A stretch of 64,000 nt of DNA from Riptortus pedestris. Taxonomy: Eukaryota; Arthropoda; Insecta; Hemiptera; Alydidae. Shown one piece after another: positions 22,289 through 33,649 of this stretch. The number at the start of each line of letters is the position of its first letter. Position 1 is the stretch's first letter. Made by a program: the position numbers and the translations under genes. The notes below the pieces were generated by a model that saw nothing but the letters and a program-made list of their open reading frames with translations, did no database searches and was not told the DNA's origin. The stretch lies in the NCBI GenBank assembly GCA_019009955.1, contig CM032231.1, positions 113,191,001 to 113,255,000 on the forward strand. The letters are read 5' to 3'.

Positions 22289-22521
22289 ATTATTATTATT
22301 ATTATTATTTATAAACAGCCACTTTTTGCAATTCAGGCTAATTGGGACGGGTTATCTACAGGTGACCACCATTTTCTAGCCAGGTTGGGACTTAGGATGT
22401 TATTTAATGAATTTCGTCACTAAATAATTTCCTCTGCCCAGGCGAGAATCGAACTCGCCACTCTAGGTTTACTATGAGAGGTTAAGGTCAACGCTTTAAC
22501 TCACATGGCTCACCTGAGCCC
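22289..22521 (-). mobile_element. tRNA-derived SINE, full length with target duplication
   Basis: On the minus strand it starts GGGGCTCAGG, has a box-A-like TGAGCCATGTGAGTT and box B GAGTTCGATTCTCGCC, then the body with CCCAACCTGGCTAGAAAATGG and GTAGATAACCCGTCCC, and a (AAT)n tail. It is flanked by a perfect 13-bp direct repeat CCCTTGATAGGTT (22276-22288, 22522-22534). Best reference copy for the family. Confidence 0.95.
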
Positions 22522-22539
22522 CCCTTGATAGGTTGAACC

Positions 22540-23390
22540 AGTTTACTAAGTACACCTGGTTCAAATTGGAATTAAATATATATGGTGAAAATTATCATGG
22601 AAGGTGGGATTGGTAACAATGCTAGGATGGTCCGTGAGAATTTTGGGCCAACCTTATGAGTGAAGACATAGGTCTTAATGTTTTCACTGAGCTTCGAGTC
22701 AGATCCTGGATCGATTTCCAAACTGGCAATAGGTATTTAATAATCGATAGGCTCTTCGAATAAAATAATTTTTCTGAAAACATTTATTAAACTTACTATC
22801 ATTTTCTTACTACAAAGAGGAATACCCAGTAGACTCAGCTCTCTCTTCTTTTATAGATTAAATCTGTGGATTTACTCAGTGTTCAGAGCCGGATGAATGA
22901 ATAAAAGTGTGTTATTTTGTATTATTTCCTCTTTATATGTTCTATAAATGTTGCACACGTTCGTTAAATTTATTATAAGGCCGACGACCTTTGATTATAT
23001 TATATATTATTATAAATGTCACTGTTTGCAATATCGTCAAGTTGGTTAGCTCATGCAAATCACCAAAATACCACTACCAAAAAAAAAAAAAATATAATAT
23101 ACTTGATCAAAATCGTGGAATAGTCCCTGTGTAAGTAAAATATACAATTTCGTCCTTACACTCACATACTAGAAGACAGATAATCCTGAATATTTAATAA
23201 TCATTATTTATTTTTTTATTTCCAGAGAAATAATTTTTTGTGCACAGGATAGGCCGCAACTGGCTTCAGAAGCGTTTCTAGCCTAGAGCTTTGCCATCCA
23301 AATTTGATGCAAGGTTTCTTCTGAGAAGGTACTCACAGCAAATGCTGTCCATGAAATCAATGGAATCTATTTACTGGCATGTGTGTTAAG
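22540..23390. other. AT-rich sequence, no gene seen
   Basis: No splice-flanked open frame or recognisable repeat end. It includes a short poly(A) run near 23080. Confidence 0.4.
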
Positions 23391-23395
23391 TTAAA

Positions 23396-23588
23396 TTATT
23401 TCTTAACGTCCAACGTTTTTGCAATTAAGGCTAATTGGGATGGGTTATCTACAGGTTACCACCATTTTCTTGCAAGGGTGAGACTATGGATTTTATTTAG
23501 TGAATTAAGTAAGTAAATAAATTCCTTTGCCCAGGAATTAATGTGAAATTAAAGTCAACGCATTAACTCACATGGCTAATCTAAGCCC
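23396..23588 (-). mobile_element. tRNA-derived SINE, diverged
   Basis: Body motifs AAGGCTAATTGGGATGG and GTTATCTACAGGTTACC, and head fragments GCCCAGGAATTA and CTCACATGGCTAATCTAAGCCCC. Part of box B is deleted. Confidence 0.8.
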
Positions 23589-23641
23589 CGTCATTTGTGT
23601 ATATACACAGTATGAGTATACTACCAAGCACCGATTTTACA

Positions 23642-23743
23642 TTATTTTCCGCCCTTAAACAATTTATCCAGGACGTCGGCCAAAGGGGCCTCAAAGGGGA
23701 ATAGTTTGACTTCTTGAACCTTATAGACGTGTATAACCAGGTA
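23642..23743 (-). CDS. candidate 3'-terminal exon, unrecognised
   Basis: A 33-codon minus-strand frame ends at TAA (23644-23642) with LFPFEAPLADVLDKLFKGGK before the stop. It follows AAACTAG, which could be a weak acceptor, directly upstream. GC content is clearly above the flanks. There is no initiator and the pyrimidine tract is poor, so this may be a terminal exon, a decayed fragment or chance. Confidence 0.3.
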   Translation of the reverse strand, partial: YLVIHVYKVQEVKLFPFEAPLADVLDKLFKGGK

Positions 23744-23749
23744 CTAGTT

Positions 23750-24220
23750 TAAACGAGTCACAAGCACTTTGACGTGATAAATCAGATGTCATTAAAAATA
23801 AGTTCTGCGTTGAATTGTTATTATTATATATCAGGAGACGTAAGAATAGAAGAGACGAAATCATTCCCACAAGATTCATGGATAGGTCACCTACTTTTAG
23901 CGTATTCTAATCTGATCGCCAAAAAAGTAATATTATTTTGCTGAATATATCATGAACAGCTGACTGTACAACCGAATGTCAATGATTTGTAATTTTATGC
24001 TAGCTATGGACTGAATAAAGCTGGGACACTAACATCCCTTTAAACTCAGATAATTTTATAAGATTATCTGAGTTAACATTGTCAAATTTCTCTTCTTCTC
24101 TTAATTGTTTTTTTTTTATTTAGTACTGTTAAACCTATGTATTAGTAAGAGAACAGGAACCAAGATAATGATAAGTTTATGTTGAAAATATAATTTTTCA
24201 ATATTAGGCACGATAATAAA
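23750..24220. other. AT-rich sequence, no gene seen
   Basis: Contains a hairpin near 24046-24075 (CTCAGATAATTTTATAAGATTATCTGAG), but no open frame or repeat end. Confidence 0.4.
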
Positions 24221-24673
24221 AAAGTCCGTCACGCAGGGGCTGCGTAAACTAAACAGATTTCCCACGTGAAGTTTTGCAATAGAGAAATTTCAGAATAGAG
24301 AGTCAAACAGTTACGGGAACGGCCCGAACTAACTCTTGACGGAAACTCACGACTAGACCCGATGCTCATCTCAGATGCTGAAAACAGAAAAATGCAAATA
24401 TCTCGGTTAATATTCAAGATACAGAATAACTGTATAAAACATTATTTATAGTAAATTTAATTTGCAATAAGAATGATTCTATATACTTTTTCGATCTGAC
24501 GTATAGTAACGGAGATATTACGAATTTTCGAAAATCCTCCCCTCTAAACCCCCCCCCCCCCACTGGTCCGATTTCAGCCATTAACGAACTTGATCTTTAT
24601 TTTTTCATAAAACGTTTAAATATCGAGTTTGATAACGATCAAACGAAAATTGCGACCGCTAGAGCGTTAACAG

Positions 24674-24738
<65 letters not shown>

Positions 24739-24739
<1 letters not shown>

Positions 24740-25635
24740 TAGCTCAGATACCCGGCTTCGCCCGGGAATTGATTTGAGGCTGAATGGTGATTGACGTTCC
24801 TAGAAATGTTAGTAGGGTTTATTATAAGGATGGCATTAGTACTAATTCACATACCAAGTTTGGTTTAGTTCGGTTGAGTCTTTTGTGCCAAATATAATTG
24901 TTGTCTCCCGCTATAATGTTTAGCGTATAACGCCTTTATACTTCCGTATACGATGATAGTGTATATAAAAAAAGTTTCTCTAAATAACAAAATAAACAAC
25001 GTTTGTTATGTACATATTTGCTGAAAAAGCAATAAGAAACGAAATATCGCTATTTTTAGTTTCAGGCCTCCCTTATAACCCTCACTCCTGCCCGTCCCTA
25101 GAAATGTTAGTATGGCTTATTATGAGGAAGTCGTTAATACTAATTCACATACCGAGTTTGGTTTAGTTCGGTTGAGTCTTTTGTGCCAAGTAAAATTGTG
25201 GACTTCCGCTATAGTTTTTAGCGTATAACTCATTTATACTTCCGTATACGGCAAAAGTGCATATAACAAAGGTTACTCTAAATTACAAAATAAACAACTT
25301 TTGTTATGAGCATATTTGCTGAAAAAGCAATAGGAAACGAAATATCGCTATTTTTAATTTCTGGCCTCCCTTATAACCCCCACTCCTGTTTGTCTCAGAG
25401 GATATTAATATAGCCTAAAGTCTAAGTTGGGTTAGTTGTAATATACATACCAAGTTTCATAAAATTCGGTTCAGCCGTTTATGCGTGAAAAGGTAACAAA
25501 CAAACAAACAAATAAACAAACAAACAGACACCAAAGAAACAAAATGCAGTTATGGTGTCTATGACATGTGAAACGAAAAGTTATCGTGCAATTTCGCGAA
25601 AAAAAATCAATGTACAGACAGAGGTTACAATTTTA
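24739..25635 (-). mobile_element. non-autonomous Helitron, copy H1
   Basis: In element sense the 3' end is a CCCGGGCGAAGCCGGG hairpin, TATCTGAG and CTAG, then T: the textbook Helitron terminus. Inside are two tandem units of about 290 bp (ATAACCC(C)CACTCCTG to GAAATATCGCTATTTTTA). The 5' part holds the AAATTCGGTTCAGCCG block and a CAAA-repeat tract. No Rep/helicase coding. Confidence 0.85.
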
Positions 25636-25643
25636 TATATATA

Positions 25644-26697
25644 CTAGCTCATATACCCGGCTTCGCCCGGGAATTGATTTGAGGCTGAATGGTGATGGTT
25701 TTTTTTGGCAAGGCTTTACTTTGCACAATATTTTAACATTTACCCGTCCCAGTGTTTAGAGTTAATACCCGTCGTTTTTGTGGATTTGTTAATAAAAAAA
25801 TTTGTAAATTCAGGCCTCCCTTATAACCGCCACTCCTGCCCGTTCCTAGAAATGTTAGTATGGCTTATTATAAGGAAGGTGTTAGTGCTAATGCACATAC
25901 CCAGTGTTTTATTTAGTTCGGTTGAGTCTTTTGTGCCAAATAAAATTGTTGGCTCCCGCTATAATGTTTAGCGTATAACGCCTTTATACTTCGGTATACG
26001 ACGATATTGTATATAACAAAAGTTTCTCTAAATAACAAAATAAACAACTTTTGTTATGTACATATTTGCCGAAACCCTAATAGGAAACGAAATATCACTA
26101 TTATTAATTTCAGGCCTTCCTTATAACCCCCACTCCTGCCCGTCCCTAGAAATCTTAGTATAGCTTATTGTAATGAAGGCGTTAGTACTAATTCACATAC
26201 CGAGTTTGGTTTAATTCGGTTGAGCCTTTAGTGCCAAATAAAATTGTGGACTCCCGCTTTAGTTTATAGCGTATCTCATTTATACTTCCGTATACGGCAA
26301 AAGTGCATATAACAAAAGTTACTCTAAATTACAAAATAAACAACTTTTGTTATGTGCATATTTGCTGAAGAAGCAATAGGAAACGAAATATCGCTATTTT
26401 TAATTTCAAGCCTCCCTTATAACCCCCACTCCTGTTCGTCTTAGAGAATATTAATATAGCCTAAAGTCTAAGTTGGGCTAGTAGTAATATACATACCAAG
26501 TTTCATAAAATTCGGTTCAGCCGTTTATGCGTGAAAAGGTAACAAACAAACAAACAAATAAACAAACAAACAAACAAATAAACAAACAAACAAACAGACA
26601 CAAAAGAAACAAAATGCAGTTGTGGTGTCTATAACATGAGAAAAGAAAAGTTATAGAGAAAGTTAGTGAAAAAAATCAATGTACAGACAGAGGTTAC

Positions 26698-26705
<8 letters not shown>
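25644..26705 (-). mobile_element. non-autonomous Helitron, copy H2, tandem to H1
   Basis: Same terminal hairpin and CTAG (with ATATACC in place of AGATACC), two internal units and a longer CAAA/TAAA-repeat tract (26541-26600). Separated from H1 by only a few TA bases, in the same orientation. Confidence 0.85.
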
Positions 26706-26755
<50 letters not shown>

Positions 26756-26947
26756 GAACGGACCTCATTTTCGTCATCTCCTGGGTAGGATCGATGGACA
26801 TTTGAAGAAATTTTTCGAAACTCGCGTCATGAGTACGACCTCAATAGCTGATTTCCCTGAAGGGAAATCTGCTAATATAATGACAATTATTAGTATTTTT
26901 CTAGAAATGTAAACTATAGTCAGTTCACTCAATTCTATACAATTCAC

Positions 26948-26952
<5 letters not shown>

Positions 26953-26995
<43 letters not shown>
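26953..26995. repeat. TA microsatellite
   Basis: Pure (TA)n outside any FAM1 copy. Confidence 0.9.
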
Positions 26996-26999
<4 letters not shown>

Positions 27000-27420
27000 C
27001 AGCTATTAACACAGAAAAACTAACTTTATTATGTAAGGCTTACTCCTTGCTATAAGGAAAATCCTTGTGAGCAATAAATAAAAGTAAACATCCCTTTAAT
27101 ATAGAAACAAATTTAAGCAAATTTATGATTAAATAACGTCATTTTAATTCAGCTTGAATCCTCAAATGTCTTTGTGGAAATACGTCTTTTAATTTTCAAC
27201 TAAGTAATTGGGCGAAATGTAGGCCAAACCCTAAACTGACATGGCTAATTGAGCCTCACAAAAACTATAGAGTACTGGTTTAATGTCTTACTATATTCTT
27301 CCAACACTTAATAACAAAAACATACATGACTCGACTGTGGTCACTCAAATAAGGTGGATTAGAAAAACACACATGTACTCAACTGAAGGAGCTTGTCCAA
27401 AAAAACCAAAAGAAAATATA
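27000..27420. other. AT-rich sequence with a SINE head fragment
   Basis: At 27195-27258, CCAAACCCTAAACTGACATGG and CTAATTGAGCC match the reverse strand of the SINE tRNA-like head. Otherwise featureless. Confidence 0.45.
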
Positions 27421-27429
27421 ATAATAGGA

Positions 27430-27725
27430 ACTTCTAGCATTCGAATGCCTTGAAGATTCATCCAGTTTCTAGCTGGTGCCAACGGCTGATGAGATCCCCT
27501 GCCGTAACCCTGACAACCAGATACCAGCTGTACAATGGAACAGCTGGCTGGGAGGATAGGAGAAACTCCACCAGCACATCTACTAGCAGGATAGTCATTT
27601 GCTTGGAATCTACTTTCTCCTCTACTCCCGTCTATAGTTCTCTCTCAAACTCTGGTCAGAAAGGAACTTTATTTTCTTTTTGTTTAAGTTACTTGTTGAG
27701 GGCATTGGAACACTATACTTAGCCC
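27430..27725. other. GC-richer island open on both strands
   Basis: The plus strand has a 90-codon frame with a non-ATG start (27450-27722). The minus strand has about 100 codons open without an early ATG. Neither shows a recognisable domain. A pyrimidine-rich TCTCCTCTACTCCCGTCTATAG on the plus strand could be an acceptor. It may be an exon or an unknown repeat. Confidence 0.3.
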
Positions 27726-27949
27726 CCCCCCCCACAACACTCCAATAAAGTAAGCGTTGATCAGAGAGAAACCTTGGAAAACCGAACTAAATTATTCCGC
27801 CTTCAATCTACTTTACTTATAATTAAGAGTGTCCACTATCCTATTAAATTTTCTTTAATATATTTTATAACATTTTACTTATTTGGAGCTTCGCAGCTTT
27901 GGTGATGTTGCTCAGAAAAAAAAAAACCCGTTATAAAAACAAATAATTA

Positions 27950-28740
27950 AACTTAAAAATCAAAGAAAATTAATTAAAACGAAAATAACACACCAGAAAT
28001 TGATCACGAAAAACAGAAATTCAATACAGAGCAGAGATGGAAACCAAAAACAGAATTTAACAAAAAACAGAAATAGAAGACAAAATTGGAACACAAAACA
28101 GAATTGAAACGAAAAATAGAAATGGATCAAAAATACAAGATGGGAAACAAAAAACAGAAATAGAAGACAAAATTGGAACACAAAACAGAATTGAAACGAA
28201 AAATAGAAATGGATCAAAAATACAAGATGGGAAACAAAAAACAGAAATAGAAGACAAAATTGGAACACAAAACAGAATTGAAACGAAAAATAGAAATGGA
28301 TCAAAAATACAAGATGGGAAACAAAAAACAGAAATAGAAGACAAAATTGGAACACAAAACAGAATTGAAACGAAAAATAGAAATGGATCAAAAATACAAG
28401 ATGGGAAACAAAAAACAGAAATAGAAGAAAAAATTGGAACACAAAACAGAATTGAAACGAAAAATAGAAATGGAACAAAAATACAAGATGGGAAACAAAA
28501 AACAGAAATGAAATACAAAAACAAAATGGAAAACACGAAACAGAAGTGCAACACAAAAACAGAGATGGAACAAAAACAAAATGGAATACCAAAAACGGAC
28601 ATGGAACATAAAACAGAAATAGAAAACCAAAATGTAACAGAAAATAGAAATGAAACGAAAAACAGAAACGTAACACAAAAACAGAAATCGAACACAACAA
28701 AGGAACAAATAAAAGGTGGAATCCAGAACTAATTACAAAA
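27950..28740. repeat. A-rich minisatellite, 87-bp higher-order unit
   Basis: Five 87-bp copies start at 28076, 28163, 28250, 28337 and 28424, each built from CAGAAAT-like subunits of about 18-24 bp. Because 87 is a multiple of three, the minus strand keeps a 246-residue frame made of Phe-rich 29-residue repeats, and other frames are open too. I regard these as repeat artefacts. Confidence 0.9.
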
Positions 28741-28940
28741 ACTAAAAAGTGAGGAAATCCAAAAAGAAAAAAGAGTCTCGTTAGATAATAGGGAAATAAA
28801 ATAAAAAATATTAAACAAAATATAATAAAAAAATATAAATTTATAAATAAAGGTAAAAAAATAAATATTTACCTTACATATATTCTAAAAAGTTCATAAA
28901 GAGCTCAACAAATATACAAGTACACAAAACATATTATATT

Positions 28941-28944
<4 letters not shown>

Positions 28945-29024
<80 letters not shown>
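28945..29024. repeat. CA then TA microsatellite
   Basis: (CA)n passes directly into (TA)n. Confidence 0.95.
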
Positions 29025-29028
<4 letters not shown>

Positions 29029-29039
29029 CATACATATAT

Positions 29040-29160
29040 ACTTATATATTCTTCATAGTTTCATGGCAAGGGTCACCAACAAAATACATTTTCCCCCCGC
29101 AAACTTTATTGATATTGCCCTACATGTTTTGTGGATTACACACCACCTCTGCAGGGGCTT
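29040..29160 (-). pseudogene. fragment of the YVSHE-type element segment
   Basis: TTCTTCATAGTTTCATGGCA through CATGTTTTGTGGATTACAC parallels E2 at 10915-11020 (TTCTTCATAGTTTAGTGGCA through TTTCGTGGCTTAC). The frame is broken by stops. Confidence 0.5.
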
Positions 29161-29204
29161 TCGCTTTTCAACAAAAATAATAACATTAATTTAACAAAAC
29201 CTTG

Positions 29205-29760
29205 TTATCTTTGCTATATATTGTATTGATAAGTGCCTACTTTATATTTGTTAAATTGAATTATAGTTGCTACTTACATTTCTCAAGTGCTCGTTCCCTC
29301 TTACGTTCCTATGCGACAGTCTCTTCCTCACTGGGAAGGTCCTTGATACTGAGATTCCCGAAGCAATTTTAAGTAGGCAGATCGATTATTTAGACATCAA
29401 CATTGAACTAAATTATTACGCGTCATGCTTTAAAATAAATTATTTTAATATAAAATGTTATAGGATATATGATTAATGTATTTAATTTCTGTTTTTTGTT
29501 TACTGCTTTTATTTCTATTTTTTATTATGTGAATATTCTCTTATATTTTTCGTTAAGCATTATTTATTTATTTATCCTTAGTTGACCTTTTTCAAAATTG
29601 AAGTGTGTTTCTTGGTAGTGGAATGATCCGTCAAAGCACTTTTATTTTCATTATTTTCAATACTTTTTATATGTTGCTTTAACCTTTTATTCAGCAGCTG
29701 CGAGGAATAACTAATATAAGTTCTATTACAGGTATTACAGCATATTTGGTATATATTATA
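29205..29760 (-). pseudogene. Penelope-like element remnant, best GIY-YIG segment
   Basis: The minus-strand frame 29760-29578 (60 codons, no internal stop) contains YQICCNTCNRTYISYSSQLL and NKRLKQHIKSIE, then LTDHSTTKKHTSIL. This is the Cys-rich and TYI-x2-S-x-LL-N-R-LKQH pattern of Penelope-type GIY-YIG nucleases. The downstream 370 bp (minus sense) aligns with the copy at 18334-18846. No start codon and no reverse transcriptase, so it is a 3' fragment, as expected of 5'-truncated copies. Confidence 0.8.
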
Positions 29761-29930
29761 TTATTGTAGTCAGCTGACGTGACCTATTTCGGGTATCTCA
29801 GTACCAACGAATAGCCCAGTGAGGAAGGGACAGTCGCAACAAACGAGCACTTTAAAAATTTAAGTCTGTAATTAGATTTAATAAATATGTCATGTAAGTA
29901 GACATTTATTAATACAATTTCTACCAAAGA
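29758..29930 (+). mobile_element. inverted second fragment of the Penelope-like 3' region
   Basis: GTCAGCTGACGTGACC, GTGAGGAAGGGACAGTCGCAA and ATTTAATAAATATGTCATG repeat the downstream region of the adjacent remnant in opposite orientation, placing 3' regions at both edges of a 725-bp unit. Confidence 0.7.
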
Positions 29931-30193
29931 GGAACCATAGGGTTTTCTTAAATTGCATATGCTTGTTTAACGCTGTCTGTAAGCCATTTTGTCCTTTTAT
30001 ATCTGTCCACCTGTTGCTCAAAAACGGCTCCAACTACGAAAAACGGTTCGAAGGATATTTCAGTGCCTAAAACTATTTAGGCATTCGGAAGCCGCATTTC
30101 CACGTAGGATTGCTTAGAATTCGAAACGTCAATTCAAAAATTATCAATATCAAATAGCGACAATATAGTAGTACTTTATCGGCATTAAAAAGA

Positions 30194-30621
30194 GTCCGTC
30201 ACGCAGGGGCTGCGTAAACTAAGCAGATTTCCAACGTAAAGTTATACAATAAAGAAATCTCCATACGAGTGCCGATCAGTTATGGAAACGGCCGAACTAG
30301 CTTTCGGCGGAAACCATAGCTCGTTACATTTAATAAAAATGCCAATATCTCGGTTAATATTTAGGATAGATAATAAATGTATAGAACAATATTTATGTAA
30401 ATTTAATTTTCAATAAGATTGGTTCTATACAATTTTTCGATCCGACGTATAGTAACGGATATATTTTGAATTTTCGAAAATCCCCTCCTCTAAACCCCCC
30501 TCCCCTCCCACTGGTCAGATTTTAGCCGTTAACGAATTTGATCTTCCTTTTTACATAAAATGGTTAAATACCGAGTTTGGTTCCAATTGAACAAACATTG
30601 GGACCGCTAGAGTGTTAACAG

Positions 30622-30679
<58 letters not shown>

Positions 30680-30760
30680 GAACGGACCTCATTTTCGTCA
30701 TCTCCTGGGTAGGATCGATGGACATTTGAAGAAATTTTTCGACCTCAATAGAAATCTGCT
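30194..30760 (-). repeat. FAM1 element, short form
   Basis: Starts GTCCGTCACGCAGGGGCTGC. TA tract at about 30624-30674. Ends TCAATAGAAATCTGCT, where a deletion has removed half the terminal palindrome (no CCCTTAAGGG). Confidence 0.9.
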
Positions 30761-30939
30761 AAAAAGTCATCCAAACTGAAAATTTTTAAAACTAAGACTA
30801 AACCCATTTTTAATAACTTAATATGTATATAGTTTTTACACATTCTAATTGTTAATTTGTAGAATTGAATAGATGAATTTCTTTATAACTAAAGATGCAA
30901 ATAGGCAGATTTCCCCTTCACTAGACTGACTAACTGATG

Positions 30940-31985
30940 TTATAATCTCTTGTTTTATTTATTTATCTTTTTTTTTCTTCTAATAATAGGCCTAACCAGG
31001 GCTACGAGTTTAAACTGATCATGAGATACGATATTCAGTGATACAAGTTGCCTCAAGGAATAATCTCATGAGTGAGAGTGCGATTAACAGGAGGTTGTAA
31101 AAAAAAATACAAATATTGGGTGAAAATATTCGTTATACATTACTTTGTTGATAAAATTGTTTATTTAAATGTTTCAATCCGACGCTTATTAACGGAGATA
31201 TAAGTGATTTTGTGTTTTACTCCTTCGTTAATATTCCAGAACGATCATAACCCTCTGTTTTACATGTTGGAGTTAATAAACAGTAAACCAAAAATAAGGG
31301 CATCAAGGACGTTGAGTCATAATTCAGCACACAGATTTATCCACTTATCACAAAGCAAAAGTCCAAAGAAAACTCTATGAATTACTGATTTCATAATTAA
31401 TTTCTCTTGAAATTGGACATAAGGTTATATATTGGCTCATTGATATGTGAGTACGAGAGAAAGTATATTAGATTTAATTCTTAAATTATATTATACTTAA
31501 AACGGACAATATTTCAAATGTTATCTTGAAGAAGTAAGTGGAATACTTTAATAAAACTAAGAACAACTTACATTAAAAAATGCTACCTATAGACTCTCCC
31601 TTAGGAATGCATTAAATGGGTGTAATAAATTTACCACTCAATTGAGCTCTCATGTTTCCATTATACTCTTTGAAAGCACGAAAATGAAGACGATAATTTC
31701 TGGTGGGTCCAGTTAATCGGATAAGAAATTCCATTTCTCCACTTAGGGGCAAAACGCCTTTCTAATAGTGAAAGGACAACTATTTTATATACAAATAAGG
31801 AACCTTTAAAAATGACTGGTGTAATCATTAATTTCTGTTAATGCCTGTCACTTTGTATTTAAGCCGACCTTTGTAATAATATCTCATACTATAGGTTCTA
31901 TGATGTAATAGGATAGAACTTTCAAGTTCTATTACTTATATCTATGAAAATATAATTAATCGATTAATCTTCACAATGTTATAAA
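30940..31985. other. AT-rich sequence, no gene seen
   Basis: Contains faint FAM1-like blocks (TTCAATCCGACGCTTATTAACG near 31171) but no ends. No open frame of note. Confidence 0.45.
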
Positions 31986-31987
31986 TG

Positions 31988-31988
<1 letters not shown>

Positions 31989-32051
<63 letters not shown>

Positions 32052-32052
32052 A

Positions 32053-32093
<41 letters not shown>
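31989..32093. repeat. CT then CA microsatellite
   Basis: (CT)n of about 65 bp followed by (CA)n of about 38 bp. The overlapping Ser-Leu/His-Thr open frame is an artefact. Confidence 0.95.
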
Positions 32094-32096
<3 letters not shown>

Positions 32097-32394
32097 AGAA
32101 GCACTCTATCCCTTTATTTTTTCTTATTATCATTCTCTGCCACCGATTTACCTTAAGGCTGCCCTCAAAGAAGCGGTGCTATCCAAATGCTTTTTTGAAT
32201 TTTGATTCCCAAAAGTTTAAATAGGTCTCTGGTGACAACATCCTTGGTGCTTTCAAAGCTCCGAGAACGAGCCTTGTTTATTAAAAAAAATGAGTGATTA
32301 TGCCAATTCAACAATTCGGCTAAAACTTTTGGGCTTACTTTACATTGTTCATAATACTTTTTTTAAAAAGCACTAGTTGTAAATTTCTTAAGTA

Positions 32395-32867
32395 ATCGTA
32401 TGATTATCCTTAGGCGTATTATTGATTATCCTTAGGTGTATTATTGATTATCCTTAGGTGTATTATTGATTATCCTTAAAAGTATTATTGATTATCCTTA
32501 GGTGTATTATTGATTATCCTTAGGTGTATTATTGATTATCCTTAAAAGTATTATTGATTATCCTTAGGCGTATTAGTGATTATCCTTAGGCGTATTAGTG
32601 ATTATCCTTAGGTGTATTATTGCTTATTCTTATGCTCATTATTGATTATTTTTAAGCGTATTATTGATTATCTTTAGGCATATTATTGGTTATCCTAAGG
32701 CGTATTCGTATTATTATTAGGTGCATTAGTGATTATCCATAAGAATATTCGCAAATACTATTAGATGTATTATTGATTATCCTTAGGCGTATTATTATTT
32801 ATCCTTATTTGTATTAATAATTAGACGTAGGTTTTTAGTGATTATTCTTAGGTGTTTGTTTATTATT
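32395..32867. repeat. 22-bp satellite array
   Basis: About 20 tandem copies of GATTATCCTTAGGTGTATTA plus two bases, most regular at 32400-32640 and decaying to the right. There are variants at the GGTG position (GGCG, AAAG). It is not CRISPR-like because there are no unique spacers. Confidence 0.95.
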
Positions 32868-33080
32868 ATTTACGTCCACTTTATGCTATTATGGGTAATC
32901 GGGACGGGTTATCTACAGGTTGACACCCATTTCTAGCCAGGATGGACCTAAGGAGTTTATTTAAAGAGTCTGTCACTAAATAATTTTCTACTGCCCAGGG
33001 CGGGAATTGAACCCGCCACTCTAGGTCTACCACGCGACATTAAGACCAACGCCCTAACTCGCACGGCCAACCTGAGCCCC
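32868..33080 (-). mobile_element. tRNA-derived SINE inside the satellite
   Basis: Body GGGACGGGTTATCTACAGG, box B complement GGCGGGAATTGAACCCGCC and the head complement ACGGCCAACCTGAGCCCC. It splits the satellite array, so it inserted after the array formed. Confidence 0.9.
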
Positions 33081-33084
33081 CATT

Positions 33085-33640
33085 CTTAGGAGATTTAATG
33101 TTATCCTCAAGAAATTTCTGTTCATTTTTATTCTGTTAACTTTAGTAGCTATAAATGGGTGTATTAGTGATTGTCTTTAGGATTTTTAATTTTCCCCTTA
33201 GGAGTCTCAGTGATTATTCTTAGGTGTGTTAGTGATTATTCTTGGGCACATTACTGTTCATCCTTATTCGGTTAACCTTAGTGGCCATCAATAGGTGTAT
33301 TAGTAATTATTCTTAGGAGGTTTAATGTTATCCTCAAGAAATTGCTGTTCATTCTTATTCGGTTAACTTTAGCAGCTATCAATAGGTGCATTAGTAATTA
33401 TTCTTAAGAGATTTAATGCTACCCACAGGAGTATTAGTGATTATTCTTAGGTGTGTTAGTGATTATTCTTGGGCACTTTACTGGTCATCCTTATTTGGTC
33501 AACCTTAGTGGCCATCAATAGGTGTATTAGTAATTATTCTTAGGAGATTTAATGTTATCCTTAGAAATTTCAGTGATTATTCTTTATAATTTTAGTGATT
33601 TTTAAACGTATTTGTTATTATTCTTATGAGTAATTAAATA
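33085..33640. repeat. higher-order satellite continuation
   Basis: Related ATTCTTAGG units organised in longer periods: GCCATCAATAGGTG-type blocks recur near 33280, 33374 and 33509 (spacings of roughly 92 and 135 bp). Evidently an older, rearranged part of the same array. Confidence 0.8.
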
Positions 33641-33649
33641 ACCGCGAGT

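Larger units (their letters stand above)
24224..26873 (-). repeat. FAM1 element, complete, split by two tandem Helitrons
   Basis: Starts GTCCGTCACGCAGGGGC (24224) and ends GAAATCTGCT (26873). Its internal TA tract is split: the left part lies at about 24681-24737 and the right part at about 26703-26750, with two Helitrons between. The outer segments align directly with the intact copy at 42312-42911. Confidence 0.9.

Noticed and set aside
26679..26912. Tyr-Ile-rich open frames over TA tracts (also 42950-43162, 52067-52378, 58527-58829)
   Set aside because: The TA repeat reads as Tyr-Ile without stops; the rest of each frame is FAM1, Helitron or SINE sequence.
31985..32224. Ser-Leu / His-Thr open frame
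   Set aside because: Produced by CT and CA microsatellites.
32395..32867. CRISPR-like array of 22-bp repeats
   Set aside because: The units are contiguous with no unique spacers, and the sequence is eukaryotic; it is a satellite.
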